A model generated the notes under the pieces. It saw only the letters and a program-made list of their open reading frames with translations. It was not told the DNA's origin and did not search any database. A program made the position numbers and the translations under genes. Below, piece after piece: positions 1-8,954 of a stretch of DNA of 64,000 bases; the first letter of the stretch is position 1; every line of letters begins with the position of its first letter. Source of the DNA: Rhizobium sp. R711 (lineage in GTDB: Bacteria; Pseudomonadota; Alphaproteobacteria; Rhizobiales; Rhizobiaceae); contig NZ_LOKZ01000023.1 of the NCBI RefSeq assembly GCF_002211365.1, forward strand, positions 310,001 through 374,000, given 5' to 3'.

Positions 1-383
1 ACGTCTCTATGCTCTTCTTGTTTCGTCCAAACCGCGACTAAACCAGTGTACCTGATAGCAACATGAGGTGTTTGGTCGCAGTGCAGCAGAAATGCCGCAC
101 TGCGGGATAGGCCACGTGGCGCAGGATGTCAAAATCCTGAAAGCAAATTCGAAGGATTTTTGCGCGCAACTTTTCGATGGGCTAATATAGCCGCGAAGGT
201 CGATCATGCCAGCCTTTTGCAGACCAATTTCGCGGCGCTGACGGGGATTTTTCCTCCACATCCAATTTTCGGGGAGGTGGGGTGAACAATTTATGTCGAT
301 CGGGCTTGATAAGCGCAGTGGTTTGATCAAGATCGCTTGTGAGGCGCTTTGCCACAGAGTGCCTCAACGAGGGAGGCATTTGA
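1..383. other. Upstream intergenic region with an 8-bp inverted repeat
   Basis: No convincing gene is visible; the open frames here are short, basic and without recognisable domains. A perfect inverted repeat lies at 77-84 (CGCAGTGC) and 97-104 (GCACTGCG) around a 12-base loop. It has no T-run, so it is more likely an operator or RNA hairpin than a terminator. A good ribosome-binding site (GGGAGG) ends about 7 bases before the ATG at 384. The rest is presumably leader and promoter for the MFS gene. Confidence 0.4.
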
Positions 384-1715
384 ATGGCGAATACCACACA
401 CTACGGACCATCGTCGACATCGATGGAACAGGACGCGCGGCGGATTCATGCAGACAAGCCGGTGTCACCCGGCAGCATCGCGATCGGCGTCGTTATCGGG
501 CGCATGTCCGAATTCTTCGATTTCTTCGTCTACGGCCTGGCATCCGTGCTCGTCTTCCCTCAGCTTGTCTTTCCTTTCGCGCCCGACCGCCTGACAGCAA
601 CGCTTTATTCCTTTGCGATCTTTTCGCTCGCATTTCTTGCGCGCCCGGTCGGATCGGTCGTGTTCATGACGATCGACCGCATCTACGGCCGCGGCACCAA
701 GCTGACGGTCGCATTGTTCCTGCTCGGTGGCTCCACCGCGTCAATCGCATTCCTGCCCGGCTATAACGAAATCGGCGCCTGGTCGATCGCCTTGCTGGCC
801 TTGTTCCGGCTTGGCCAGGGTTTTGCGCTCGGCGGTGCATGGGATGGCCTGGCCTCGCTGCTTGCCCTCAATACACCGCCAAACCACCGCGGCTGGTATG
901 CGATGATCCCGCAGATCGGCGCCCCTGTCGGTTTTGCGCTGGCAAGCGTGCTGTTTGGATATTTCATCGCCAACCTGTCGAACGAGGATTTCCTCAGCTG
1001 GGGCTGGCGCTATCCGTTCTTTGTCGCCTTTGCGATCAACGTCGTTGCGCTTTTCGCCCGCTTGCGCCTCGTCATGACGCCGGAGTTCGGTTCAGCACTG
1101 GAACAGCATGAACTGGAGGCGGCACCGATCCGCGACGTGCTGCGCGTTCATGGGCGAGATATCCTGCTTGGCGCCTTTGTGCCGCTTGCAACCTTTGCCA
1201 TGTTCCACCTGGTGACCATCTTCCCGCTTGGCTGGATGTACCTCTACGGGACCCAACCGGTCGGCGCTTTCATGGTGGTGCAGATCATCGGCGCCATGGT
1301 CGGCCTGGTCGCAGTCGTCGTCTCTGGACTGATTGCAGATCGCATCGGCCGGCGCGCCCATCTTGGCATCTGCGCGGTCCTTATCGCGATCTTCAGCTTT
1401 GTTGGTCCGATCCTGATGGGCTCGGGTTCCGACGGGCAGGATGCGTTTGTCATCATCGGCTTCGGCGTACTCGGCCTGTCATTCGGCCAGGCGACCGGCT
1501 CGATTTCGTCGCGCTTCGGCAGGGGCTATCGTTACACCGGCGCGGCTTTCACGTCCGACCTTGCCTGGCTGGTCGGTGCCGGCTTTGCGCCGCTCGTCGC
1601 GCTCACCCTGTCCAGCCGTTTCGGCCTGCCGTTCGTCGGCTACTATCTGCTGTCTGGCGCGTTGTGTACCCTTGCTGCACTGGCATTCAGCAGGGCACTC
1701 GAGCAGCGGGACTGA
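384..1715 (+). CDS. MFS transporter, metabolite:H+ symporter (MHS) type
   Basis: A 443-aa polytopic inner-membrane protein with about 12 hydrophobic segments. The N-terminus is hydrophilic, and from residue ~30 it reads as an MHS-family transporter (RMSEFFDFFVYG, then RPVGSVVF and a basic loop before TM3). The second half carries the matching DRIGRR motif after the central loop. MHS proteins take up small organic acids or zwitterions with protons; the substrate cannot be told from sequence. The start is supported by GGGAGG seven bases upstream. The gene stands alone and ends in a strong hairpin terminator 17 bases after the stop. Confidence 0.88.
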   Translation: MANTTHYGPSSTSMEQDARRIHADKPVSPGSIAIGVVIGRMSEFFDFFVYGLASVLVFPQLVFPFAPDRLTATLYSFAIFSLAFLARPVGSVVFMTIDRIYGRGTKLTVALFLLGGSTASIAFLPGYNEIGAWSIALLALFRLGQGFALGGAWDGLASLLALNTPPNHRGWYAMIPQIGAPVGFALASVLFGYFIANLSNEDFLSWGWRYPFFVAFAINVVALFARLRLVMTPEFGSALEQHELEAAPIRDVLRVHGRDILLGAFVPLATFAMFHLVTIFPLGWMYLYGTQPVGAFMVVQIIGAMVGLVAVVVSGLIADRIGRRAHLGICAVLIAIFSFVGPILMGSGSDGQDAFVIIGFGVLGLSFGQATGSISSRFGRGYRYTGAAFTSDLAWLVGAGFAPLVALTLSSRFGLPFVGYYLLSGALCTLAALAFSRALEQRD

Positions 1716-1731
1716 TCGTGCAAACGACAAG

Positions 1732-1768
1732 AAGGCCCGCCCTACGATCACCAGGCGGGCCTTTTTTT
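1732..1768. terminator. Bidirectional intrinsic terminator
   Basis: A perfect GC-rich stem (GGCCCGCC at 1734-1741 with GGCGGGCC at 1754-1761, extended by an AA/TT pair) is followed by seven T's on the plus strand and by TTCTTGT on the minus strand. It sits between the convergent MFS gene and the cyclic-nucleotide-binding gene and should terminate both. Confidence 0.9.
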
Positions 1769-1790
1769 GCATTTAGAGAAAGGCGGAAGG

Positions 1791-2261
1791 TTACATTGCC
1801 GCTACTTGCGGCTTCTTGGCCGCACGCGCTGCCGTCAGCTCAGCCGTCGTGTGGTTGAGGCGATCTGCAAGCACACGCATGATCTCGACGGCCATTTCAG
1901 GGAAATCGCTCAGCAATTTCAGGAAATGTTCCTTGCTGATGCGCAGAACTTCCAGCGGCGATGTCGCGCGAACTGTCGCGGTACGGGAGACATCGCACAG
2001 AATGGCGATCTCACCGACAATTGAGTTGGGCTCCACATCGGCCACCTTGATATCACCGGCGGAGGAGTGGACAAGAATGTCGGCGGTACCGGACAAGACG
2101 ACATAGGCGGCGTCCCCTGGATCGCCCTGATGGAAGAGGTCCTGACCGATATTGTATGTCATTCGATCGGAAGTGAAGGCCAACAGCTTGAGTTTCGCAG
2201 GCGCAATCCTCGCAAAGATCGGCACGCGCCGCAGCATTTCGACTTCGTCTCTCAGCAGCAT
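1791..2261 (-). CDS. Cyclic nucleotide-binding domain protein
   Basis: A 156-aa protein that is almost entirely one cNMP-binding fold (residues ~10-130). The beta-roll motifs are clear: FHQGDPGDAAYVVLSG, then the phosphate-binding cassette-like IVGEIAILCDVSRTATVRA. No helix-turn-helix follows, so it is not a CRP-type regulator; a basic alanine-rich tail closes the chain. It is the last gene of a minus-strand series with the ABC-exporter-like protein (93 bases upstream) and three glycosyltransferases. That suggests a regulatory or docking subunit of the locus, an inference strengthened by the several cyclase genes in this window. An AGGGGG element precedes the ATG. Confidence 0.85.
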   Translation of the reverse strand: MLLRDEVEMLRRVPIFARIAPAKLKLLAFTSDRMTYNIGQDLFHQGDPGDAAYVVLSGTADILVHSSAGDIKVADVEPNSIVGEIAILCDVSRTATVRATSPLEVLRISKEHFLKLLSDFPEMAVEIMRVLADRLNHTTAELTAARAAKKPQVAAM

Positions 2262-2353
2262 ATGCGTACTACCCCCTGCCGCACTGTACGGTGCGCGGCG
2301 CTAGACCGTGGCACCTCTCAAGGGGCGCCATCTTATTGTCCCCCCATAGAGTA

Positions 2354-5068
2354 TTACGATAACAGTTCCTTGAACATACCGTTTTGTTCGGAAAGCTCCG
2401 GAAAGTTACCGGCTTCGGCCAAGGCGCCTCTGTCGAAGAGCAGGATTCGATCAAAGATTTCGGCCAGCTTCGCGTTCGACAACACCCAGATGATGGCCGG
2501 CCTTTCGCCCTCCTTGTGCAGTCCTTCGACAATGTTGTGAGTGATCTGATCCTGCACACGCTGGTCAAGGGCCGATAGCGGCCTGTTGAAAACGAAATAG
2601 TCCGAGCGCTTGAGGAGCGCGCGAGCAAGGTTCAGCTTCTGCCGCTGCACCATGGTCAGGCGCTTGCCGCCGGAACCGACATCGAATTCGAGCCCGATGG
2701 ACAAGACGTCGTCGACGAGCTCGAGCGCTTCGAAGAGTTCCCCCATGATGGCCCGAATGCGATCGGAGGCGTCGGCCTGCTGATAGGCAATGCGCCCGAA
2801 CAGGACATTGTCCATCAAGCTTGCCGAAGAGATGAAGTGCTCCGGATCGTAGCGCTCGATCACGGCTGAAAGATCGTCTGGTATGTTCTCATGGAACTGC
2901 TTGCGGGCGCTGACGATCTTGTCCATCAGCTCGTCGGTCAAAAGACCAAAACGATGTCGAGGTTCGATATAGGCAAAGCTCAAGCGGATGATGGCCGAGC
3001 GCTCCTCGGGGGCTGCGTCATCGAAGCGTCGGCTCTGCAGCTTTTGCAGCAGCGCCTGATAGGTCGGGATGTCATCGGCCGTCATGAAGGTGAGCTGCTG
3101 GAAGAACGGATGGTCTGGCGGCAGATCGTGGAAGAGTTCGACTGCGTTTTCCGCAATCTCCAGACCCATGGCGTAAAGATCGTTGCTAAGGCCGGTCTCC
3201 CTGAAAAGCGCCTGAAAATAGGGATGCGCCGCCAGCCGACGATTGGTCATCATCGGCCGCCTCATCGACCCGAAGAGCAGGTTTTCACCAACTGTTGCCT
3301 GAGGATTGTAGGCGTCGAAATCGAACGGAACGACAATGTTGCCAAGTTCGGACGCCTGCATGCGCTGGCGCAGCGCCGTGCGCAGATCGACAATGTGGTC
3401 GGCAAGCGCGACATGCACGCTGGTGTTGACCGTCGAGCGCAATGCGAGATCAAGAATGTCCTGCGAAATCAGGACAGCATCGAGAACCGGACGGATCGCC
3501 GTCAGGATATCTTGCGGACCAGTTGCGCCGGCGGCCTGGTAGTCCACCCAGTCACTGTTGATATCCATCGTCGGATTGCCGGCCTTGAGTGCCTCCTCAG
3601 CGTGCCACTTGGCCTCTTGAGCCTCCTTGCCGTCATACTTCGGTTCTCGCAGCGGGGCATGTTTCAAGCCGTAAAGCAGATTGTCCTGCAGCGATCCGTG
3701 GAAGAAGTAGGTGTCGGCAGACGCGTAGGAAATGCGCCGGCCGGTAATGGATTCTGGCAGATCAAGAAGGTCCTTGCCATCGATGGTGACACGGCCGGAA
3801 TCGGGCCATACCAGCCGCCCGAGCGCTTCCGCGAAGGCTTCGGCGCCACTTGAATTCGGGCCCACCACCGCGACCGTTTCATTCGGCTTGATCTCGACGG
3901 AAACGTGGTCGACGAGCCGCGCACCGCTATCGTCGCTTACCGTCAGGTTGGTAACCACCAGCGGAGCTGTCAAAGCGCCGATCGCCTCTGGAGACAGGTT
4001 CTGGATCTTGCCGTCGATCAGTGGCTCGACATTGAACTGCTCGTAAACCTGCTGGTATTTGACCTGTACGTCCTGGCGCATCTGGTCCCAGTCGATCAGC
4101 TCCTTGAGGGGACCGGGCAGATCCTTGTAGGCACTGATGACGGCGACGAGCTGGCCGATATCAAGTCGGCCCTGAAGTGCGAGATAGCCGCCGATTGCGT
4201 AAAAGAGGAAAGGTGTGACCTGCGCAAGGAAATTGTTGAGGAACTTGACCAGGAACTTCCACTGATAGAGGTCATAACGGATCGAGAAAATCAGCCCGAG
4301 CCGGGTTGCGATGTCGGCGCGCTCGAAATTCGATGTGTCGTTGCCGTGGATCGTGCCGATGCCATCGACGATTTCTCCGACGCGACCGGAGAGCTCGCGA
4401 GCCGTCAGCTGCCGTTGGCGCCCAAGCTCGAGCAGGCGCTTTCTCATGCGCGGAATCACGACCGCCTGTACGCCGACAATTGCCGCGGCAATCATGCCGA
4501 GCCAGAAATTTTGAACGATGATGAAGGCAAGCGCCGTCAGCGCCTGACCGCCGAGCAGAGCAGGAGACACGAAGGCATCGCCGGTAAAGCCGCCCATCGG
4601 TTCGACTTCATCCTTGATCATCGTCGCGATTTCAGCCGACTTGACGCGCTTGAAATGGGCTGGGGGAAAGCGCAGGACCCGGTCGATCAGCTCGAAGCGG
4701 ATGCGTCGCAACATCCGCTCGCCAAGCCGCCCCTTGTAGGTGTTGATATAGAATTTGAAGAGGCCGTTAAGAACCACGAGCGCAAGAAAGACGAGGCTCA
4801 GTCCCATCAGCATCTGCAGCCGGTCGAGTTGAAGACCCTTGAAGAACTCGACTTCGCCAATGATGGGGAACGTATAGGCCAGACGCATGAAGGTCTGCGT
4901 TGCGCCTTCGCCCTCGAAACCCGAGCCCTGAATCGGTCCGTTGACGATCTGCTTTGGCAGATCGAAGGACAGAAAGTAGGGAATCATCGAGACCGCAACG
5001 ACTGCCAGGATCCAGAGCTGCTGCAGCCGCGTGTTCGACCAGATGTAACGCGCGAGGCTTTTTTCCAT
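2354..5068 (-). CDS. ABC-exporter-like protein with degenerate, interrupted ATPase domain
   Basis: A 904-aa protein. Residues ~1-330 form an ABC type-I exporter-like membrane domain with several hydrophobic helices. A nucleotide-binding-like region starts near residue 370, but each ATPase motif is damaged. The Walker A position (~402-410) reads GPNSSGAEA with no GK(S/T). The signature region (~798) reads GSGGKRLT. Walker B (~828) reads FVFNRPLSALD, with N and R where D and E belong. The switch-loop histidine is missing (WVLSNAK). An insertion of over 250 residues splits the domain, and the post-Q-loop motif occurs three times (DNLLYG ~462, ENLLFG ~595, DNVLFG ~753). It is probably unable to hydrolyse ATP and acts structurally or with a partner. 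It lies between glycosyltransferases and a cNMP-binding protein. Confidence 0.85.
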   Translation of the reverse strand: MEKSLARYIWSNTRLQQLWILAVVAVSMIPYFLSFDLPKQIVNGPIQGSGFEGEGATQTFMRLAYTFPIIGEVEFFKGLQLDRLQMLMGLSLVFLALVVLNGLFKFYINTYKGRLGERMLRRIRFELIDRVLRFPPAHFKRVKSAEIATMIKDEVEPMGGFTGDAFVSPALLGGQALTALAFIIVQNFWLGMIAAAIVGVQAVVIPRMRKRLLELGRQRQLTARELSGRVGEIVDGIGTIHGNDTSNFERADIATRLGLIFSIRYDLYQWKFLVKFLNNFLAQVTPFLFYAIGGYLALQGRLDIGQLVAVISAYKDLPGPLKELIDWDQMRQDVQVKYQQVYEQFNVEPLIDGKIQNLSPEAIGALTAPLVVTNLTVSDDSGARLVDHVSVEIKPNETVAVVGPNSSGAEAFAEALGRLVWPDSGRVTIDGKDLLDLPESITGRRISYASADTYFFHGSLQDNLLYGLKHAPLREPKYDGKEAQEAKWHAEEALKAGNPTMDINSDWVDYQAAGATGPQDILTAIRPVLDAVLISQDILDLALRSTVNTSVHVALADHIVDLRTALRQRMQASELGNIVVPFDFDAYNPQATVGENLLFGSMRRPMMTNRRLAAHPYFQALFRETGLSNDLYAMGLEIAENAVELFHDLPPDHPFFQQLTFMTADDIPTYQALLQKLQSRRFDDAAPEERSAIIRLSFAYIEPRHRFGLLTDELMDKIVSARKQFHENIPDDLSAVIERYDPEHFISSASLMDNVLFGRIAYQQADASDRIRAIMGELFEALELVDDVLSIGLEFDVGSGGKRLTMVQRQKLNLARALLKRSDYFVFNRPLSALDQRVQDQITHNIVEGLHKEGERPAIIWVLSNAKLAEIFDRILLFDRGALAEAGNFPELSEQNGMFKELLS

Positions 5069-5264
5069 TGCTAACCGTCAGTTGCCTGGGAAATCTGGGG
5101 GCAGTGAACCTGCGGCAAGACAAAGAAGAATGCCGAAAACAGGACCATGCAACCGGACCGCCGGATCTCATAATGAAAACAAGGCGAATCGGCCTGCCTT
5201 CGGCATGCCCGATTCTCGCCGGGATGTTGTTTATATCACATGACTTTCGCAAAGTGCGAGGGTT

Positions 5265-6398
5265 TCAGCCAGTCATTGAACGAATGATTGCCGCTGTTGC
5301 CTCAGCACCGGAGAGATTGACCGACGCTTTTGCCACGCGCGGCGTCGCAAGTGCCTTCTTGACAGCGTTTGCAACGATCTGCGGGCTCAGGCTTGCCTCT
5401 GGCAAAATGTCTGCAAGCCCGAGGGCCTCCAGCCGCCTTGCACGAACCGTCTGCTCTGTTTCTCCACCGGCAACGAACGGAATGAGGATTGCCCTGCAGT
5501 CGGTCTGCAACAGATCGCCCACGGTATTGTAACCGGCCTGTGAGATGGAAACGCGTGCGCCGCGCAGCAGCGAGGGGAAGTCCTTGCGGAAGCGGGCGAG
5601 AGTCACATTACCCGGCCTTGCATTCTCCAGGCTGGCGAAATCGGCCTCCGGAAGATTTGGTCCGCTGATGAGCAGCCACCGCAGGTCCGCCGGCAGTATG
5701 GCAGCGGCTGCTTTGGCGGCTTGAAGTAGATCGAGACCAACGGCACCGCCGCCTGCCGAGGCTATGACGTCGAAAGTCTCCCGCGGCAAAGCCGCGCGCG
5801 GAGCGGCCACGATGCCTGTGTAGTGAATTTTGGAGGCGATATCGAATGTCAGGGGAAAGGTTTCTTCCAAACGAATGAAATTCGGATCGCCGTGGACGAG
5901 AACGCCGTCAAAATGATCCCGAACCAGTGCGACCGTCTCTTCGTCGCGTCCGGGCTTGCGGTTTTGCTGCAGGATATCGCGCACGGAGCTAAAGAGCTTC
6001 GGCCTTGGACGCGCCTTCTCGATTGCGTCGAGAAGGGGAAGCAGCTCGAAGCGCATCTGCCGACGGCCAAAGGGAAAGGCTTCAATGATGACGACGTCGG
6101 GCGCGCAATTGCGAAAGGCCGAGAGCAAGCGATCGCGCCGCTGGCTCAAAAACGCCTCGTTTGCGGCAACGCCATTGCTGTCGGCAAGTCCCGAGAAACC
6201 TGCATTGCTGGCGACGACCGGCGGCAGCGCCACCGTCTCGATGCCGTCAGCGGGAAAGCCCGGCACCGGTAGACCGCCGGTGACGACGGTGACATCGAAC
6301 CTGTCGCGCGCGAGCGCGCCGGCAATGCGACTTGCCCGAGCGATATGCCCGATGCCAAGCAAATGCTGAACGTAAAAGAAGACGCGGGGCATGCTCAT
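5265..6398 (-). CDS. MurG-like (GT-B fold) glycosyltransferase
   Basis: A 377-aa predicted cytosolic glycosyltransferase. The N-terminus (FFYVQHLLGIGHIARASRIAGAL) has the GT28/MurG-like glycine- and histidine-containing loop. The C-terminal half contains a nucleotide-sugar-binding stretch (VSISQAGYNTVGDLLQT, PFVAGGETEQTVRARRLEALGLA). The ATG at 6398 overlaps the stop of the upstream glycosyltransferase (ATGA), indicating translational coupling; ATGs at 6413 and 6392 are alternatives. It resembles the product of 7655-8863, so the locus has two related enzymes around one GT4 enzyme. Donor and acceptor are unknown; an envelope glycan or glycolipid is likely. Confidence 0.8.
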   Translation of the reverse strand: MSMPRVFFYVQHLLGIGHIARASRIAGALARDRFDVTVVTGGLPVPGFPADGIETVALPPVVASNAGFSGLADSNGVAANEAFLSQRRDRLLSAFRNCAPDVVIIEAFPFGRRQMRFELLPLLDAIEKARPRPKLFSSVRDILQQNRKPGRDEETVALVRDHFDGVLVHGDPNFIRLEETFPLTFDIASKIHYTGIVAAPRAALPRETFDVIASAGGGAVGLDLLQAAKAAAAILPADLRWLLISGPNLPEADFASLENARPGNVTLARFRKDFPSLLRGARVSISQAGYNTVGDLLQTDCRAILIPFVAGGETEQTVRARRLEALGLADILPEASLSPQIVANAVKKALATPRVAKASVNLSGAEATAAIIRSMTG

Positions 6399-7642
6399 GA
6401 GGCTTTCTGCCATTCCTCTTCAAACAGCCGGCCAAGCTGATCGATACTTGCCGCGTGATCGAAATGCGCGCGCACGCGCCGTTCCGCTGCATCGCCGAGC
6501 CGCAATCTCAAGGCAGGATCCCTGATTATTTTCTCAAGTGCTGTCGCAAACGCTGCGGGATCCTGCGGCGAAACCACCATCCCGTTTTCACCGTCGACAA
6601 GAAGTTCTGGCACGCCCGATACCGAGGTCGAGACGCAAGGCAGGCGCTGGCTTGACGCCTCGACCAGGACATTCGGCAGGCCATCGCGATCGCCGTCGGA
6701 CGCAATCCGACAGGCAAGCGCAAAAGCATCCGCGCGACGATAGTGGTCAAGCACATCTTCCTGCGCGAGCGCGCCTTTCCAACTGATCCGATCCGTCAGT
6801 TTGAGCTCCTCGGCAAGAGCCTTCAGCCGAGGTAACCTGTCTCCGCCGCCGACGTGTTCAAATCGCCAATTCAGATCGGAAGGCAAGAGAGCAAGTGCTC
6901 TCAAAAGCGTTTCGTAACCCTTCTTCTCAACTGCCCGTCCAACGCTGAGAATGAGCACGGGGTCGGCCGGATCGCTGCCATTGCGGTCAGACCGCTCGCC
7001 TCCGAAGTGGGCGAAGCGCGCAAGGTCGAGGCCATGATAGCTCAAATGCACCGCTTCCTTGCGGGGCGTCAGCGTGCGCATATGTTCATAGCCGTTTTTC
7101 GTACAGGTCACCGTCCAGCGTGCACTGCTAAGCTTCTCGTGCAGGTCCCAATCGGGCGAAGTCCAGATATCCTTGGCATGGGCAGAGCATGTCCAGGGCA
7201 CGCCGGTGAGGATGCTTGCATACTCGGTAACCGATGCCGGCGTATGAATGAAATGCGCGTGCAACCATTCACCCTGGTCAGGCCACTCGCGGCCGAGCAC
7301 CAGGGCCTGCCCCAGGCGTCTGAAGCGATTGCGAGAGACGTCGCGCGGCAGGTCCTTCAAGAAGCGCTTCCACAGCGCCTTGATCCCCGGCTTGCGAAAG
7401 CTTGCCAGAAAGCCCTTGAGGACGCGGACCGGCTCCTCGTGCAGATACTCCGGCAGATAGAGGATACGGGCCCTGATCTCGTCATGCACCGGATGCCGTT
7501 TCTTGTCAGTCGGACGGCGCATCGAGATCAAGGTCAGGTCGAAACCGGCCCTCTCCAGGCCGAGCAGTTCCTGGGCGATAAAGGTTTCCGAAAGGCGCGG
7601 ATAGCCCTTCAGCACGACGAGAATCTTACGGCGCTGCAACAC
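6395..7642 (-). CDS. Glycosyltransferase family 4
   Basis: A 415-aa GT-B enzyme. The N-terminal acceptor domain begins VVLKGYPRLSETFIAQELLGLERAG, typical of colanic-acid/exopolysaccharide GT4 enzymes. The GT4 donor domain follows (LILSVGRAVEKKGYETLLRAL, then FALACRIASDGDRDGLPNVLVEASSQRLPCVST with the E-x7-E-like nucleotide-sugar motif, and GENGMVV). The start is a GTG with a weak AAGG upstream. It lies 12 bases after the preceding glycosyltransferase gene and overlaps the next by four bases, so the three are co-transcribed. It probably adds a hexose to a polysaccharide or lipid acceptor. Confidence 0.85.
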   Translation of the reverse strand: MLQRRKILVVLKGYPRLSETFIAQELLGLERAGFDLTLISMRRPTDKKRHPVHDEIRARILYLPEYLHEEPVRVLKGFLASFRKPGIKALWKRFLKDLPRDVSRNRFRRLGQALVLGREWPDQGEWLHAHFIHTPASVTEYASILTGVPWTCSAHAKDIWTSPDWDLHEKLSSARWTVTCTKNGYEHMRTLTPRKEAVHLSYHGLDLARFAHFGGERSDRNGSDPADPVLILSVGRAVEKKGYETLLRALALLPSDLNWRFEHVGGGDRLPRLKALAEELKLTDRISWKGALAQEDVLDHYRRADAFALACRIASDGDRDGLPNVLVEASSQRLPCVSTSVSGVPELLVDGENGMVVSPQDPAAFATALEKIIRDPALRLRLGDAAERRVRAHFDHAASIDQLGRLFEEEWQKAS

Positions 7643-7654
7643 GGGTTCTGGCCT

Positions 7655-8863
7655 TCACTCGGCTCCGACGACAGACAAATGACGACCGCGACCGTCCAGC
7701 CAATGGCCAACGGTATGCGAGATATGGTCCAGGCCCTCTAATTGCAAGGTACAGCCACTTTCAGACGGTGGCGCGCGATCGGGCAATCGCTTCAGGGCCT
7801 CGGACATGACCCTTGGATTTGCAGACTGATCCGGCAGCAACACGTCGATCAGGCCGAGCTCGCTTGCCCGTCGGGCCCGTAGCAGCTGCTCTTCTCGCGG
7901 CTTCACCCGCGGCACGATCAGCGCAGGTTTGTCGAACGACAGGATCTCGCAATAGGTGTTGTAGCCGCCCATGGCAACGACGGCGGTTGCACCTACCATC
8001 AACTCTTCCATGTGATTGTCGAACTCGATCACCTCGATATAGGGAATGCGGCCTCCCTTGGCGACCAGCTTGGCGCGCTCGGCTGCGGGCATATACGGGC
8101 CGAGGACCACAAGGGCCTTTTGTTGCAAGGTGGGATCATGCTCATAGGCATTCATGACATCGTGCACGAGATCGGATCCGTCGCCACCACCGCCGGTCGT
8201 GACCAGAATGTAGTTGTCCGATCGCGCGTTGATCGAGCTCTTGCTCGTGGAGACACTGCGTTGCAGGAAGCCGACGAAATCCATTTTCCGGCGCACGCTT
8301 GCCGGAACGTCGAGGCCTACCAGCGGATCGTAAAAATCCGGCGGGCCGTAGACCCAGATTGAATCGTAATACTGATCGATCTTCTGCATGACGCCGTTAC
8401 GCTTCCATTCGGCATCAAGCAGGTGGGGCGCGTCCATAATCTCGCGCAAGCCAAGCACGAGGACAGCGCCCCGCGCCTTGAGATAGGCGAGCGTATCCTC
8501 GACCTCCCCCTTCAGTCCCATCGGCTCCTTGTCGACGATGAAGATGTCGGGCTGAAAGGTTTCTGCGGTGTGGCGAATACTTGCCTCTCGCATCTTTAGC
8601 GTTTCATGCAGATCGATATGGCTCGCCATCGAGGTATATTCGCCGTTGCGAAGCTTGATCACGCTTGGAATCTTCACGAAATCGACGCGCGCACGATAAT
8701 CGAAGGCGCCGGCGATCGTCGCACCGGAGATGATCAGAATGTGAAGCCCTCGATAGTCCTCGACCAACGCATGCGCGATCGCGCGACAACGGCGCAGATG
8801 ACCGAGGCCGAACGTGTCGTGACTGTACATGAGAATGCGGGCGTCTTCCAGGCGCCGTGCCAT
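7655..8863 (-). CDS. Predicted glycosyltransferase (COG4671/MurG-like)
   Basis: A 402-aa GT-B-like protein. The N-terminus ILMYSHDTFGLGHLRRCRAIAHAL carries the glycine/histidine loop, and the C-terminal half has AVVAMGGYNTYCEILSFDKPALIVPRVKPREEQLLRA, the usual nucleotide-sugar site of this family. The ATG at 8863 has AAGGAG five bases upstream, so I prefer it to the in-frame ATGs at 8890 and 8977. It is the first of three adjacent glycosyltransferase genes on this strand, and 91 bases separate it from the upstream ABC permease. It may read through from that promoter or have its own. Confidence 0.82.
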   Translation of the reverse strand: MARRLEDARILMYSHDTFGLGHLRRCRAIAHALVEDYRGLHILIISGATIAGAFDYRARVDFVKIPSVIKLRNGEYTSMASHIDLHETLKMREASIRHTAETFQPDIFIVDKEPMGLKGEVEDTLAYLKARGAVLVLGLREIMDAPHLLDAEWKRNGVMQKIDQYYDSIWVYGPPDFYDPLVGLDVPASVRRKMDFVGFLQRSVSTSKSSINARSDNYILVTTGGGGDGSDLVHDVMNAYEHDPTLQQKALVVLGPYMPAAERAKLVAKGGRIPYIEVIEFDNHMEELMVGATAVVAMGGYNTYCEILSFDKPALIVPRVKPREEQLLRARRASELGLIDVLLPDQSANPRVMSEALKRLPDRAPPSESGCTLQLEGLDHISHTVGHWLDGRGRHLSVVGAE

Positions 8864-8954
8864 GGGCACTCCTTCTGCGCTGTCGTTCATACTAGCACCG
8901 CCGGTTTCCGCTGGCCGTCCAGAAGACAGAGCAAAGCTCCGCCGGGGGTGGCCG

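Noticed and set aside
7..397. Minus-strand frames near the left end
   Set aside because: Basic, low-similarity peptides without start signals; they overlap the MFS leader and its ribosome-binding site.
3905..5074. A 389-codon plus-strand frame opposite the ABC-exporter-like gene
   Set aside because: Antisense shadow with no domain; the minus-strand frame encodes a clear membrane protein.
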